NCBI GenBank assembly: GCA_949128115.1
Contig: OX421967.1
Location: forward strand, 61,206,855-61,270,854
Length of the DNA stretch: 64,000 nt
Source: Anaspis maculata
Taxonomy: Eukaryota > Arthropoda > Insecta > Coleoptera > Scraptiidae
Reading direction: 5' to 3'
Below are positions 48,383 to 61,600 of the stretch, in pieces; positions within the stretch are counted from its first letter, which is position 1, and each line of letters begins with the position of its first letter. The position numbers were made by a program, and so were the translations under genes. The notes beneath the pieces were generated by a model that worked only from the letters and a program-made list of their open reading frames with translations, searched no databases and had not been told where the DNA came from.

Positions 48383-51300
48383 TCACGTGGGTTGAAACCT
48401 GAAGTCACGTGGGTCAAAACCCAAAGTCACGTGGGTTGAAACCTGAACTTTTTGGAAAACAATTGTGTCTTTTTTTTTCGATATTCGTGTTCGTTTGTCA
48501 GATGTTGCGTTTGGAACAAGTAGCTGCCAACTCCAAAAGTGGTGATCGATCGTTTCGAAAGTCACGTGGGTTGAAGCCTGGAGTCACGTGGGTTGAAGCC
48601 TGAAGTCACGTGGGTTGAAACCTGAACTTTTTGGATAACAATTGTGTCTTTTTTTTTCGATATTCGTGTTCGTTTGTCAGATGTCGCGTTTGGAACAAGT
48701 AGCTGCCAACTCCAAAAGTGGTGATCGATCGTTTTGAAAGTCACGTGGGTTAAAGCCTGAAGTCACGTGGGTTGAAGCCTGAAGTCACGTGGGTCAAAAC
48801 CTGAAGTCACGTGGGTTGAAACCTGAACTTTTTGGATAACAATTGTGTCTTTTTTTTTCGATATTCGTGTTCGTTTGTCAGATGTTGCGTTTGGAACAAG
48901 TAGCTGCCAACTCCAAAAGTGGTGATCGATCGTTTCGAAAGTCACGTGGGTTGAAGCCTGGAGTCACGTGGGTTGAAGCCTGAAGTCACGTGGGTTGAAA
49001 CCTGAACTTTTTGGATAACAATTGTGTCTTTTTTCCTCGATATTCCTGTTCGTTTGTCAGATGTTGCGTTTGGAACAAGTAGCTGCCAACTCCAAAAGTG
49101 GTGATCGATCGTTTTGAAAGTCACGTGGGTTGAAGCCTGGAGTCACGTGGGTTGAAGCCTGAAGTCACGTGGGTTGAAACCTGAACTTTTTGGATAACAA
49201 TTGTGTCTTTTTTTTTCGATATTCTTGTTCGTTTGTCAGATGTCGCGTTTGGAACAAGTAGCTGCCAACTCCAAAAGTGTCGATCGATCGTTTTGAAAGT
49301 CACGTGGGTTGAAGCCTGAAGTCACGTGGGTTGAAGCCTAAAGTCACGTGGGTCAAAACCTGAAGTCACGTGGGTTGAAACCTGAAATTTTTGGATAACA
49401 ATTGTGTCTTTTTTTTTCGATATTCGTGTTCGTTTGTCAGATGTTGCGTTTGGAACAAGTAGCTGCCAACTCCAAAAGTGGTGATCGATCGTTTTGAAAG
49501 TCACGTGGGTTGAAGCCTGGAGTCACGTGGGTTGAAGCCTGAAGTCACGTGGGTCAAAACCTGGAGTCACGTGGGTTGAAACCTGAACTTTTTGGATAAC
49601 AATTGTGTCTTTTTTTTTCGATATTCGTGTTCGTTTGTCAGATGTTGCGTTTGGAACAAGTAGCTGCCAACTCCGAAAGTGGTGATCGATCGTTTTGAAA
49701 GTCACGTGGGTTGAAGCCTGAAGTCACGTGGGTTAAAGCCTGAAGTCACGTGGGTCAAAACCTGAAGTCACGTGGGTTGAAACCTGAACTTTTTGGATAT
49801 CAATTGTGTCTTTTTTTTTCGATATTCGTGTTCGTTTGTCAGATGTTGCGTTTGGAACAAGTAGCTGCCAACACCGAAAGTGGTGATCGATCGTTTTGAA
49901 AGTCACGTGGGTTGAAGCCTGAAGTCACGTGGGTTAAAGCCTGAAGTCACGTGGGTCAAAACCTGAAGTCACGTGGGTTGAAACCTGAACTTTTTGGATA
50001 ACAATTGTGTCTTTTTTTCTCGATATTCCTGTTCGTTTGTCAGATATTGCGTTTGGAACAAGTAGCTGCCAACTCCAAAAGTGGTGATCGATCGTTTTGA
50101 AAGTCACGTGGGTTGAAGCCTGAAGTCACGTGAGTTGAAGCCTGAAGTCACGTGGGTCAAAACCTGAAGTCACGTGGGTTGAAACCTGAACTTTTTGGAT
50201 AACAATTGTGTCTTTTTTTTTCGATATTCGTGTTCGTTTGTCAGATGTTGCGTTTGGAACAAGTAACTGCCAACTCCGAAAGTGGTGATCGATTGTTTTG
50301 AAATTCACGTGGGTTGAAGCCTGAAGTCACGTGGGTTGAAGCCTGAAGTCACGTGGGTCAAAACCTGAAGTCACGTGGGTTGAAACCTGAACTTTTTGGA
50401 TAACAATTGTGTCTTTTTTTTTCGATATTCGTGTTCGTTTGTCAGATGTTGCGTTTGGAACAAGTAGCTGCCAACTCCAAAAGTGGTGATCGATTGTTTT
50501 GAAAGTCACGTGGGTTGAAGCCTGGAGTCACGTGGGTTGAAGTCTGAAGTCACGTGGGTCAAAACCTGAAGTCACGTGGGTTGAAACCTGAACTTTTTGG
50601 ATAACAATTGTGTCTTTTTTTTTCGATATTCGTGTTCGTTTGTCAGATGTTGCGTTTGGAACAAGTAGCTGCCAACTCCGAAAGTGGTGATCGATCGTTT
50701 TGAAAGTCACGTGGGTTGAAGCCTGAAGTCACGTGGGTTAAAGCCTGGAGTCACGTGGGTCAAAACCTGAAGTCACGTGGGTTGAAACCTGAACTTTTTG
50801 GATAACAATTGTGTCTTTTTTTTTCGATATTCGTGTTCGTTTGTCAGATGTTGCGTTTGGAACAAGTAACTGCCAACTCCGAAAGTGGTGATCGATCGTT
50901 TTGAAATTCACGTGGGTTGAAGCCTGAAGTCACGTGGGTTGAAGCCTGAAGTCACGTGGGTCAAAACCTGAAGTCACGTGGGTTGAAACCTGAACTTTTT
51001 GGATAACAATTGTGTCTTTTTTTTTCGATATTCGTGTTCGTTTGTCAGATGTTGCGTTTGGAACAAGTAGCTGCCAACTCCAAAAGTGGTGATCGATTGT
51101 TTTGAAAGTCACGTGGGTTGAAGCCTGGAGTCACGTGGGTTGAAGTCTGAAGTCACGTGGGTCAAAACCTGAAGTCACGTGGGTTGAAACCTGAACTTTT
51201 TGGATAACAATTGTGTCTTTTTTTTTCGATATTCGTGTTCGTTTGTCAGATGTTGCGTTTGGAACAAGTAGCTGCCAACTCCGAAAGTGGTGATCGATCG

Positions 51301-53214
51301 TTTTGAAAGTCACGTGGGTTGAAGCCTGAAGTCACGTGGGTTAAAGCCTGGAGTCACGTGGGTCAAAACCTGAAGTCACGTGGGTTGAAACCTGAACTTT
51401 TTGGATAACAATTGTGTCTTTTTTTTTCGATATTCGTGTTCGTTTGTCAGATGTTGCGTTTGGAACAAGTAGCTGCCAACTCCTAAAGTGGTGATCGATC
51501 GTTTTGAAAGTAACGTGGGTTGAAGCCTGGAGTCACGTGGGTTGAAGCCTGAAGTCACGTGGGTCAAAACCTGAAGTCACGTGGGTTGGAACCTGAACTT
51601 TTTGGATAACAATTGTGTCTTTTTTTTCGATATTCGTGTTCGTTTGTCAGATGTTGCGTTTGGAACAAGTAGCTGCCAACTCCAAAAGTGGTGATCGATC
51701 GTTTTGAAAGTCACGTGAGTTGAAGCCTGAAGTCACGTGGGTTGAAGCCTGAAGTCACGTGGGTCAAAACCTGAAGTCACGTGGGTTAAAACCTGAACTT
51801 TTTGGATAACAATTGTGTCTTTTTTTTCGATATTCGTGTTCGTTTGTCAGATGTTGCGTTTGGAACAAGTAGCTGCCAACTGCAAAAGTGGTGATCGATC
51901 GTTTTGAAAGTCACGTGGGTTGAAGCCTGAAGTCACGTGGGTTGAAGCCTGAAGTCACGTGGGTCAAAACCTGAAGTCACGTGGGTTAAAACCTGAACTT
52001 TCTGGATAACAATTGTGTCTTTTTTTTTTCGATATTCGTGTTCGTTTGTCAGATGTTGCGTTTGGAACAAGTAGCTGCCAACTCCAAAAGTGGTGATCGA
52101 TCGTTTTGAAAGTCACGTGGGTTGAAGCCTGGAGTCACGTGGGTTAAAGCCTGAAGTCACGTGGGTTGAAACCTGAACTTTTTGGATAACAATTGTGTCT
52201 TTTTTTTTCCGATATTTGTGTTCGTTTGTCAGATGTTGCGTTCGGAACAAGTAGCTGCCAACTCCGAAAGTGGTGATCGATCGTTTTGAAAGTCACGTGG
52301 GTTGAAGCCTGAAGTCACGTGGGTCAAAACCTGAAGTCACGTGGGTTGAAACCTGAACTTTTTGGATAACAATTGTGTCTTTTTTTCTTCGATATTCGTG
52401 TTCGATTGTCAGATGTTGCGTTTGGAACAAGTAGCTGCCAACTCCAAAAGTGGTGATCGATCGTTTTGAAAGTCACGTGGGTTGAAGCCTGGAGTCACGT
52501 GGGTTGAAGCCTGAAGTCACGTGGGTTGAAACCTAAACTTTTTGGATAACAATTGTGTCTTTTTTTCTCGATATTCCTGTTCGTTTGTCAGATGTTGCGT
52601 TTGGAACAAGTAGCTGCCAACTCCAAAAGTGGTGATCGATCGTTTTGAAAGTCACGTGGGTTGAAGCCTGGAGTCACGTGGGTTGAAGCCTGAAGTCACG
52701 TGGGTTGAAACCTGAACTTCTTGGATAACAATTGTGTCTTTTTTTTTCGATATTCGTGTTCGTTTGTCAGATGTCGCGTTTGGAACAAGTAGCTGCCAAC
52801 TCCAAAAGTGGTGATCGATCGTTTTGAAAGTCACGTGGGTTGAAGCCTGAAGTCACGTGGGTTGAAGCCTGAAGTCACGTGGGTCAAAACCTGAAGTCAC
52901 GTGGGTTGAAACCTGAACTTTTTGGATAACAATTGTGTCTTTTTTTTTCGATATTCGTGTTCGTTTGTCAGATGTTGCGTTTGGAACAAGTAGCTGCCAA
53001 CTCCAAAAGTGGTGATCGATCGTTTTGAGAGTCACGTGGGTTGAAGCCTGGAGTCACGTGGGTTGAAGCCTGAAGTCACGTGGGTTGAAACCTGAACTTT
53101 TTGGATAACAATTGTGTCTTTTTTTTTCGATATTCGTGTTCGTTTGTCAGATGTTGCGTTTGGAACAAGTAGCTGCCAACTCCGAATGTGGTGATCGATC
53201 GTTTTGAAAGTCAC
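48383..53214 (+). repeat. Right-domain blocks E + D, copy 2 (10,305-bp duplicate)
   Basis: About 4.8 kb matching 58,688-63,519 at a constant offset of 10,305, with very few differences seen: T at 50,294 against C at 60,599, and A at 51,788 against G at 62,093. Inside it, 50,327-50,710 and 50,930-51,313 are copies 603 bp apart. Shared markers are GTGTCGATCGATCG (about 49,278), ACCTGAAATTTTTGG (about 49,381), GATATTGCG (50,044 / 60,349) and AAGTAACTGCC. Confidence 0.87.
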
Positions 53215-54594
53215 GTGGGTTGAAGCCTGAAGTCACGTGGGTTGAAGCCTGAAGTCACGTGGGTCAAAACCTGAAGTCACGTGGGTTGAAACCTGAACTT
53301 TTTGGATAACAATTGTGTCTTTTTTTTTCGATATTCGTGTTCGTTTGTCAGATGTTGCGTTTGGAACAAGTAGCTGCCAACTCCAAAAGTGGTGATCGAT
53401 CGTTTTGAGAGTCACGTGGGTTGAAGCCTGGAGTCACGTGGGTTGAAGCTCGAAGTCACGTGGGTTGAAACCTGAACTTTTTGGATAACAATTGTGTCTT
53501 TTTTTTTCGATATTCGTGTTCGTTTGTCAGATGTTGCGTTTGGAACAAGTAGCTGCCAACTCCAAAAGTGGTGATCGATCGTTTTGAGAGTCACGTGGGT
53601 TGAAGCCTGGAGTCACGTGGGTTGAAGCCTGAAGTCACGTGGGTTGAAACCTGAACTTTTTGGATAACAATTGTGTCTTTTTTTTTCGATATTCGTGTTC
53701 GTTTGTCAGATGTTGCGTTTGGAACAAGTAGCTGCCAACTCCGAATGTGGTGATCGATCGTTTTGAAAGTCACGTGGGTTGAAGCCTGAAGTCACGTGGG
53801 TTGAAGCCTGAAGTCACGTGGGTCAAAACCTGAAGTCACGTGGGTTGAAACCTGAACTTTTTGGATAACAATTGTGTCTTTTTTTTTCGATATTCGTGTT
53901 CGTTTGTCAGATGTTGCGTTTGGAACAAGTAGCTGCCAACTCCGAATGTGGTGATCGATCGTTTTGAAAGTCACGTGGGTTGAAGCCTGAAGTCACGTGG
54001 GTTGAAGCCTGAAGTCACGTGGGTCAAAACCTGAAGTCACGTGGGTTGAAACCTGAACTTTTTGGATAACAATTGTGTCTTTTTTTTTCGATATTCGTGT
54101 TCGTTTGTCAGATGTTGCGTTTGGAACAAGTAACTGCCAACTCCGAAAGTGGTGATCGATCGTTTTGAAATTCACGTGGGTTGAAGCCTGAAGTCACGTG
54201 GGTTGAAGCCTGAAGTCACGTGGGTCAAAACCTGAAGTCACGTGGGTTGAAACCTGAACTTTTTGGATAACAATTGTGTCTTTTTTTTTCGATATTCGTG
54301 TTCGTTTGTCAGATGTTGCGTTTGGAACAAGTAGCTGCCAACTCCAAAAGTGGTGATCGATCGTTTTGAAAGTCACGTGGGTTGAAGCCTGGAGTCACGT
54401 GGGTTGAAGCCTGAAGTCGCGTGGGTCAAAACCTGAAGTCACGTGGATTGAAACCTGAACTTTTTGGATAACAATTGTGTCTTTTTTTTTCGATATTCGT
54501 GTTCGTTTGTCAGATGTTGCGTTTGGAACAAGTAGCTGCCAACTCCAAAAGTGGTGATCGATCGTTTTGAAAGTCACGTGGGTTGAAGCCTGAA
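53215..54594 (+). repeat. Local expansion of TTTTGAGAGTC and CCGAATGTGG units
   Basis: The TTTTGAGAGTC unit appears at about 53,028, 53,407 and 53,586, and the CCGAATGTGG unit at about 53,183, 53,742 and 53,943, with offsets of 380 and 559 bp. This is insertion-type expansion relative to the 63.3-63.7 kb copy, which has only one of each. Confidence 0.82.
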
Positions 54595-56515
54595 GTCACG
54601 TGGGTTGAAACCTGAAGTCACGTGGGTCAAAACCCAAAGTCACGTGGGTTGAAACCTGAACTTTTTGGAAAACAATTGTGTCTTTTTTTTTCGATATTCG
54701 TGTTCGTTTGTCAGATGTTGCGTTTGGAACAAGTAGCTGCCAACTCCAAAAGTGGTGATCGATCGTTTCGAAAGTCACGTGGGTTGAAGCCTGGAGTCAC
54801 GTGGGTTGAAGCCTGAAGTCACGTGGGTTGAAACCTGAACTTTTTGGATAACAATTGTGTCTTTTTTTTTCGATATTCGTGTTCGTTTGTCAGATGTCGC
54901 GTTTGGAACAAGTAGCTGCCAACTCCAAAAGTGGTGATCGATCGTTTTGAAAGTCACGTGGGTTGAAGCCTGAAGTCACGTGGGTTGAAGCCTGAAGTCA
55001 CGTGGGTCAAAACCTGAAGTCACGTGGGTTGAAACCTGAACTTTTTGGATAACAATTGTGTCTTTTTTTTTCGATATTCGTGTTCGTTTGTCAGATGTTG
55101 CGTTTGGAACAAGTAGCTGCCAACTCCAAAAGTGGTGATCGATCGTTTCGAAAGTCACGTGGGTTGAAGCCTGGAGTCACGTGGGTTGAAGCCTGAAGTC
55201 ACGTGGGTTGAAACCTGAACTTTTTGGATAACAATTGTGTCTTTTTTCCTCGATATTCCTGTTCGTTTGTCAGATGTTGCGTTTGGAACAAGTAGCTGCC
55301 AACTCCAAAAGTGGTGATCGATCGTTTTGAAAGTCACGTGGGTTGAAGCCTGGAGTCACGTGGGTTGAAGCCTGAAGTCACGTGGGTTGAAACCTGAACT
55401 TTTTGGATAACAATTGTGTCTTTTTTTTTCGATATTCTTGTTCGTTTGTCAGATGTCGCGTTTGGAACAAGTAGCTGCCAACTCCAAAAGTGGTGATCGA
55501 TCGTTTTGAAAGTCACGTGGGTTGAAGCCTGGAGTCACGTGGGTTGAAGCCTGAAGTCACGTGGGTTGAAACCTGAACTTTTTGGATAACAATTGTGTCT
55601 TTTTTCCTCGATATTCCTGTTCGTTTGTCAGATGTTGCGTTTGGAACAAGTAGCTGCCAACTCCAAAAGTGGTGATCGATCGTTTTGAAAGTCACGTGGG
55701 TTGAAGCCTGGAGTCACGTGGGTTGAAGCCTGAAGTCACGTGGGTTGAAACCTGAACTTTTTGGATAACAATTGTGTCTTTTTTCCTCGATATTCCTGTT
55801 CGTTTGTCAGATGTTGCGTTTGGAACAAGTAGCTGCCAACTCCAAAAGTGGTGATCGATCGTTTTGAAAGTCACGTGGGTTAAAGCCTGAAGTCACGTGG
55901 GTTGAAGCCTGAAGTCACGTGGGTCAAAACCTGAAGTCACGTGGGTTGAAACCTGAACTTTTTGGATAACAATTGTGTCTTTTTTTTTCGATATTCGTGT
56001 TCGTTTGTCAGATGTTGCGTTTGGAACAAGTAGCTGCCAACTCCAAAAGTGGTGATCGATCGTTTTGAAAGTCACGTGGGTTGAAGCCTGGAGTCACGTG
56101 GGTTGAAGCCTGAAGTCACGTGGGTTGAAACCTGAACTTTTTGGATAACAATTGTGTCTTTTTTTTTCGATATTCGTGTTCGTTTGTCAGATGTTGCGTT
56201 TGGAACAAGTAGCTGCCAACTCCAAAAGTGGTGATCGATCGTTTTGAGAGTCACGTGGGTTGAAGCCTGGAGTCACGTGGGTTGAAGCCTGAAGTCACGT
56301 GGGTTGAAACCTGAACTTTTTGGATAACAATTGTGTCTTTTTTTTTCGATATTCGTGTTCGTTTGTCAGATGTTGCGTTTGGAACAAGTAGCTGCCAACT
56401 CCGAATGTGGTGATCGATCGTTTTGAAAGTCACGTGGGTTGAAGCCTGAAGTCACGTGGGTTGAAGCCTGAAGTCACGTGGGTCAAAACCTGAAGTCACG
56501 TGGGTTGAAACCTGA

Positions 56516-56672
56516 ACTTTTTGGATAACAATTGTGTCTTTTTTTTTCGATATTCGTGTTCGTTTGTCAGATGTTGCGTTTGGAACAAGTAGCTGCCAAC
56601 TCCGAATGTGGTGATCGATCGTTTTGAAAGTCACGTGGGTTGAAGCCTGAAGTCACGTGGGTTGAAACCTGA
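56516..56672 (+). repeat. 157-bp monomer (n=2)
   Basis: Only two subrepeats (an S1-like copy and S4) follow a normal 113-bp core with the CCGAATGTGG variant. This is the shortest regular member of the 113 + 22n series seen here. Confidence 0.9.
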
Positions 56673-56873
56673 ACTTTTTGGATAACAATTGTGTCTTTTT
56701 TTTTCGATATTCGTGTTCGTTTGTCAGATGTTGCGTTTGGAACAAGTAGCTGCCAACTCCGAATGTGGTGATCGATCGTTTTGAAAGTCACGTGGGTTGA
56801 AGCCTGAAGTCACGTGGGTTGAAGCCTGAAGTCACGTGGGTCAAAACCTGAAGTCACGTGGGTTGAAACCTGA

Positions 56874-57030
56874 ACTTTTTGGATAACAATTGTGTCTTTT
56901 TTTTTCGATATTCGTGTTCGTTTGTCAGATGTTGCGTTTGGAACAAGTAGCTGCCAACTCCGAATGTGGTGATCGATCGTTTTGAAAGTCACGTGGGTTG
57001 AAGCCTGAAGTCACGTGGGTTGAAACCTGA
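56874..57030 (+). repeat. 157-bp monomer (n=2), second copy
   Basis: Same structure and the same CCGAATGTGG core as the unit 358 bp upstream; 358 is 157 + 201. The pair is a small tandem duplication of a short unit plus a full unit. Confidence 0.9.
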
Positions 57031-58687
57031 ACTTTTTGGATAACAATTGTGTCTTTTTTTTTCGATATTCGTGTTCGTTTGTCAGATGTTGCGTTTGGAA
57101 CAAGTAGCTGCCAACTCCAAAAGTGGTGATCGATCGTTTCGAAAGTCACGTGGGTAGAAGCCTGGAGTCACGTGGGTTGAAGCCTGAAGTCACGTGGGTT
57201 GAAACCTGAACTTTTTGGATAACAATTGTGTCTTTTTTCCTCGATATTCCTGTTCGTTTGTCAGATGTTGCGTTTGGAACAAGTAGCTGCCAACTCCAAA
57301 AGTGGTGATCGATCGTTTTGAAAGTCACGTGGGTTGAAGCCTGGAGTCACGTGGGTTGAAGCCTGAAGTCACGTGGGTTGAAACCTGAACTTTTTGGATA
57401 ACAATTGTGTCTTTTTTCCTCGATATTCCTGTTCGTTTGTCAGATGTTGCGTTTGGAACAAGTAGCTGCCAACTCCAAAAGTGGTGATCGATCGTTTTGA
57501 AAGTCACGTGGGTTAAAGCCTGAAGTCACGTGGGTTGAAGCCTGAAGTCACGTGGGTCAAAACCTGAAGTCACGTGGGTTGAAACCTGAACTTTTTGGAT
57601 AACAATTGTGTCTTTTTTTTTCGATATTCGTGTTCGTTTGTCAGATGTTGCGTTTGGAACAAGTAGCTGCCAACTCCAAAAGTGGTGATCGATCGTTTTG
57701 AAAGTCACGTGGGTTGAAGCCTGGAGTCACGTGGGTTGAAGCCTGAAGTCACGTGGGTTGAAACCTGAACTTTTTGGATAACAATTGTGTCTTTTTTTTT
57801 CGATATTCGTGTTCGTTTGTCAGATGTTGCGTTTGGAACAAGTAGCTGCCAACTCCAAAAGTGGTGATCGATCGTTTTGAGAGTCACGTGGGTTGAAGCC
57901 TGGAGTCACGTGGGTTGAAGCCTGAAGTCACGTGGGTTGAAACCTGAACTTTTTGGATAACAATTGTGTCTTTTTTTTTCGATATTCGTGTTCGTTTGTC
58001 AGATGTTGCGTTTGGAACAAGTAGCTGCCAACTCCGAATGTGGTGATCGATCGTTTTGAAAGTCACGTGGGTTGAAGCCTGAAGTCACGTGGGTTGAAGC
58101 CTGAAGTCACGTGGGTCAAAACCTGAAGTCACGTGGGTTGAAACCTGAACTTTTTGGATAACAATTGTGTCTTTTTTTTTCGATATTCGTGTTCGTTTGT
58201 CAGATGTTGCGTTTGGAACAAGTAGCTGCCAACTCCGAATGTGGTGATCGATCGTTTTGAAAGTCACGTGGGTTGAAGCCTGAAGTCACGTGGGTTGAAG
58301 CCTGAAGTCACGTGGGTCAAAACCTGAAGTCACGTGGGTTGAAACCTGAACTTTTTGGATAACAATTGTGTCTTTTTTTTTCGATATTCGTGTTCGTTTG
58401 TCAGATGTTGCGTTTGGAACAAGTAGCTGCCAACTCCGAATGTGGTGATCGATCGTTTTGAAAGTCACGTGGGTTGAAGCCTGAAGTCACGTGGGTTGAA
58501 GCCTGAAGTCACGTGGGTCAAAACCTGAAGTCACGTGGGTTGAAACCTGAACTTTTTGGATAACAATTGTGTCTTTTTTTTTCGATATTCGTGTTCGTTT
58601 GTCAGATGTTGCGTTTGGAACAAGTAGCTGCCAACTCCAAAAGTGGTGATCGATCGTTTTGAAAGTCACGTGGGTTGAAGCCTGAAG

Positions 58688-61600
58688 TCACGTGGGTTGA
58701 AACCTGAAGTCACGTGGGTCAAAACCCAAAGTCACGTGGGTTGAAACCTGAACTTTTTGGAAAACAATTGTGTCTTTTTTTTTCGATATTCGTGTTCGTT
58801 TGTCAGATGTTGCGTTTGGAACAAGTAGCTGCCAACTCCAAAAGTGGTGATCGATCGTTTCGAAAGTCACGTGGGTTGAAGCCTGGAGTCACGTGGGTTG
58901 AAGCCTGAAGTCACGTGGGTTGAAACCTGAACTTTTTGGATAACAATTGTGTCTTTTTTTTTCGATATTCGTGTTCGTTTGTCAGATGTCGCGTTTGGAA
59001 CAAGTAGCTGCCAACTCCAAAAGTGGTGATCGATCGTTTTGAAAGTCACGTGGGTTAAAGCCTGAAGTCACGTGGGTTGAAGCCTGAAGTCACGTGGGTC
59101 AAAACCTGAAGTCACGTGGGTTGAAACCTGAACTTTTTGGATAACAATTGTGTCTTTTTTTTTCGATATTCGTGTTCGTTTGTCAGATGTTGCGTTTGGA
59201 ACAAGTAGCTGCCAACTCCAAAAGTGGTGATCGATCGTTTCGAAAGTCACGTGGGTTGAAGCCTGGAGTCACGTGGGTTGAAGCCTGAAGTCACGTGGGT
59301 TGAAACCTGAACTTTTTGGATAACAATTGTGTCTTTTTTCCTCGATATTCCTGTTCGTTTGTCAGATGTTGCGTTTGGAACAAGTAGCTGCCAACTCCAA
59401 AAGTGGTGATCGATCGTTTTGAAAGTCACGTGGGTTGAAGCCTGGAGTCACGTGGGTTGAAGCCTGAAGTCACGTGGGTTGAAACCTGAACTTTTTGGAT
59501 AACAATTGTGTCTTTTTTTTTCGATATTCTTGTTCGTTTGTCAGATGTCGCGTTTGGAACAAGTAGCTGCCAACTCCAAAAGTGTCGATCGATCGTTTTG
59601 AAAGTCACGTGGGTTGAAGCCTGAAGTCACGTGGGTTGAAGCCTAAAGTCACGTGGGTCAAAACCTGAAGTCACGTGGGTTGAAACCTGAAATTTTTGGA
59701 TAACAATTGTGTCTTTTTTTTTCGATATTCGTGTTCGTTTGTCAGATGTTGCGTTTGGAACAAGTAGCTGCCAACTCCAAAAGTGGTGATCGATCGTTTT
59801 GAAAGTCACGTGGGTTGAAGCCTGGAGTCACGTGGGTTGAAGCCTGAAGTCACGTGGGTCAAAACCTGGAGTCACGTGGGTTGAAACCTGAACTTTTTGG
59901 ATAACAATTGTGTCTTTTTTTTTCGATATTCGTGTTCGTTTGTCAGATGTTGCGTTTGGAACAAGTAGCTGCCAACTCCGAAAGTGGTGATCGATCGTTT
60001 TGAAAGTCACGTGGGTTGAAGCCTGAAGTCACGTGGGTTAAAGCCTGAAGTCACGTGGGTCAAAACCTGAAGTCACGTGGGTTGAAACCTGAACTTTTTG
60101 GATATCAATTGTGTCTTTTTTTTTCGATATTCGTGTTCGTTTGTCAGATGTTGCGTTTGGAACAAGTAGCTGCCAACACCGAAAGTGGTGATCGATCGTT
60201 TTGAAAGTCACGTGGGTTGAAGCCTGAAGTCACGTGGGTTAAAGCCTGAAGTCACGTGGGTCAAAACCTGAAGTCACGTGGGTTGAAACCTGAACTTTTT
60301 GGATAACAATTGTGTCTTTTTTTCTCGATATTCCTGTTCGTTTGTCAGATATTGCGTTTGGAACAAGTAGCTGCCAACTCCAAAAGTGGTGATCGATCGT
60401 TTTGAAAGTCACGTGGGTTGAAGCCTGAAGTCACGTGAGTTGAAGCCTGAAGTCACGTGGGTCAAAACCTGAAGTCACGTGGGTTGAAACCTGAACTTTT
60501 TGGATAACAATTGTGTCTTTTTTTTTCGATATTCGTGTTCGTTTGTCAGATGTTGCGTTTGGAACAAGTAACTGCCAACTCCGAAAGTGGTGATCGATCG
60601 TTTTGAAATTCACGTGGGTTGAAGCCTGAAGTCACGTGGGTTGAAGCCTGAAGTCACGTGGGTCAAAACCTGAAGTCACGTGGGTTGAAACCTGAACTTT
60701 TTGGATAACAATTGTGTCTTTTTTTTTCGATATTCGTGTTCGTTTGTCAGATGTTGCGTTTGGAACAAGTAGCTGCCAACTCCAAAAGTGGTGATCGATT
60801 GTTTTGAAAGTCACGTGGGTTGAAGCCTGGAGTCACGTGGGTTGAAGTCTGAAGTCACGTGGGTCAAAACCTGAAGTCACGTGGGTTGAAACCTGAACTT
60901 TTTGGATAACAATTGTGTCTTTTTTTTTCGATATTCGTGTTCGTTTGTCAGATGTTGCGTTTGGAACAAGTAGCTGCCAACTCCGAAAGTGGTGATCGAT
61001 CGTTTTGAAAGTCACGTGGGTTGAAGCCTGAAGTCACGTGGGTTAAAGCCTGGAGTCACGTGGGTCAAAACCTGAAGTCACGTGGGTTGAAACCTGAACT
61101 TTTTGGATAACAATTGTGTCTTTTTTTTTCGATATTCGTGTTCGTTTGTCAGATGTTGCGTTTGGAACAAGTAACTGCCAACTCCGAAAGTGGTGATCGA
61201 TCGTTTTGAAATTCACGTGGGTTGAAGCCTGAAGTCACGTGGGTTGAAGCCTGAAGTCACGTGGGTCAAAACCTGAAGTCACGTGGGTTGAAACCTGAAC
61301 TTTTTGGATAACAATTGTGTCTTTTTTTTTCGATATTCGTGTTCGTTTGTCAGATGTTGCGTTTGGAACAAGTAGCTGCCAACTCCAAAAGTGGTGATCG
61401 ATTGTTTTGAAAGTCACGTGGGTTGAAGCCTGGAGTCACGTGGGTTGAAGTCTGAAGTCACGTGGGTCAAAACCTGAAGTCACGTGGGTTGAAACCTGAA
61501 CTTTTTGGATAACAATTGTGTCTTTTTTTTTCGATATTCGTGTTCGTTTGTCAGATGTTGCGTTTGGAACAAGTAGCTGCCAACTCCGAAAGTGGTGATC

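Larger units (their letters stand above)
54595..58687 (+). repeat. Block E copy 3 followed by a 1,633-bp tandem duplication
   Basis: 54,395-55,337 repeats 46,371-47,313. Then CCTCGATATTCCTG 179-bp units repeat almost directly (cores near 55,250, 55,610, 55,790). 55,692-56,634 matches 57,325-58,267 (offset 1,633). Both 157-bp units lie in the first copy. CCGAATGTGG units are amplified to six or more copies between 56.4 and 58.5 kb. Confidence 0.84.
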
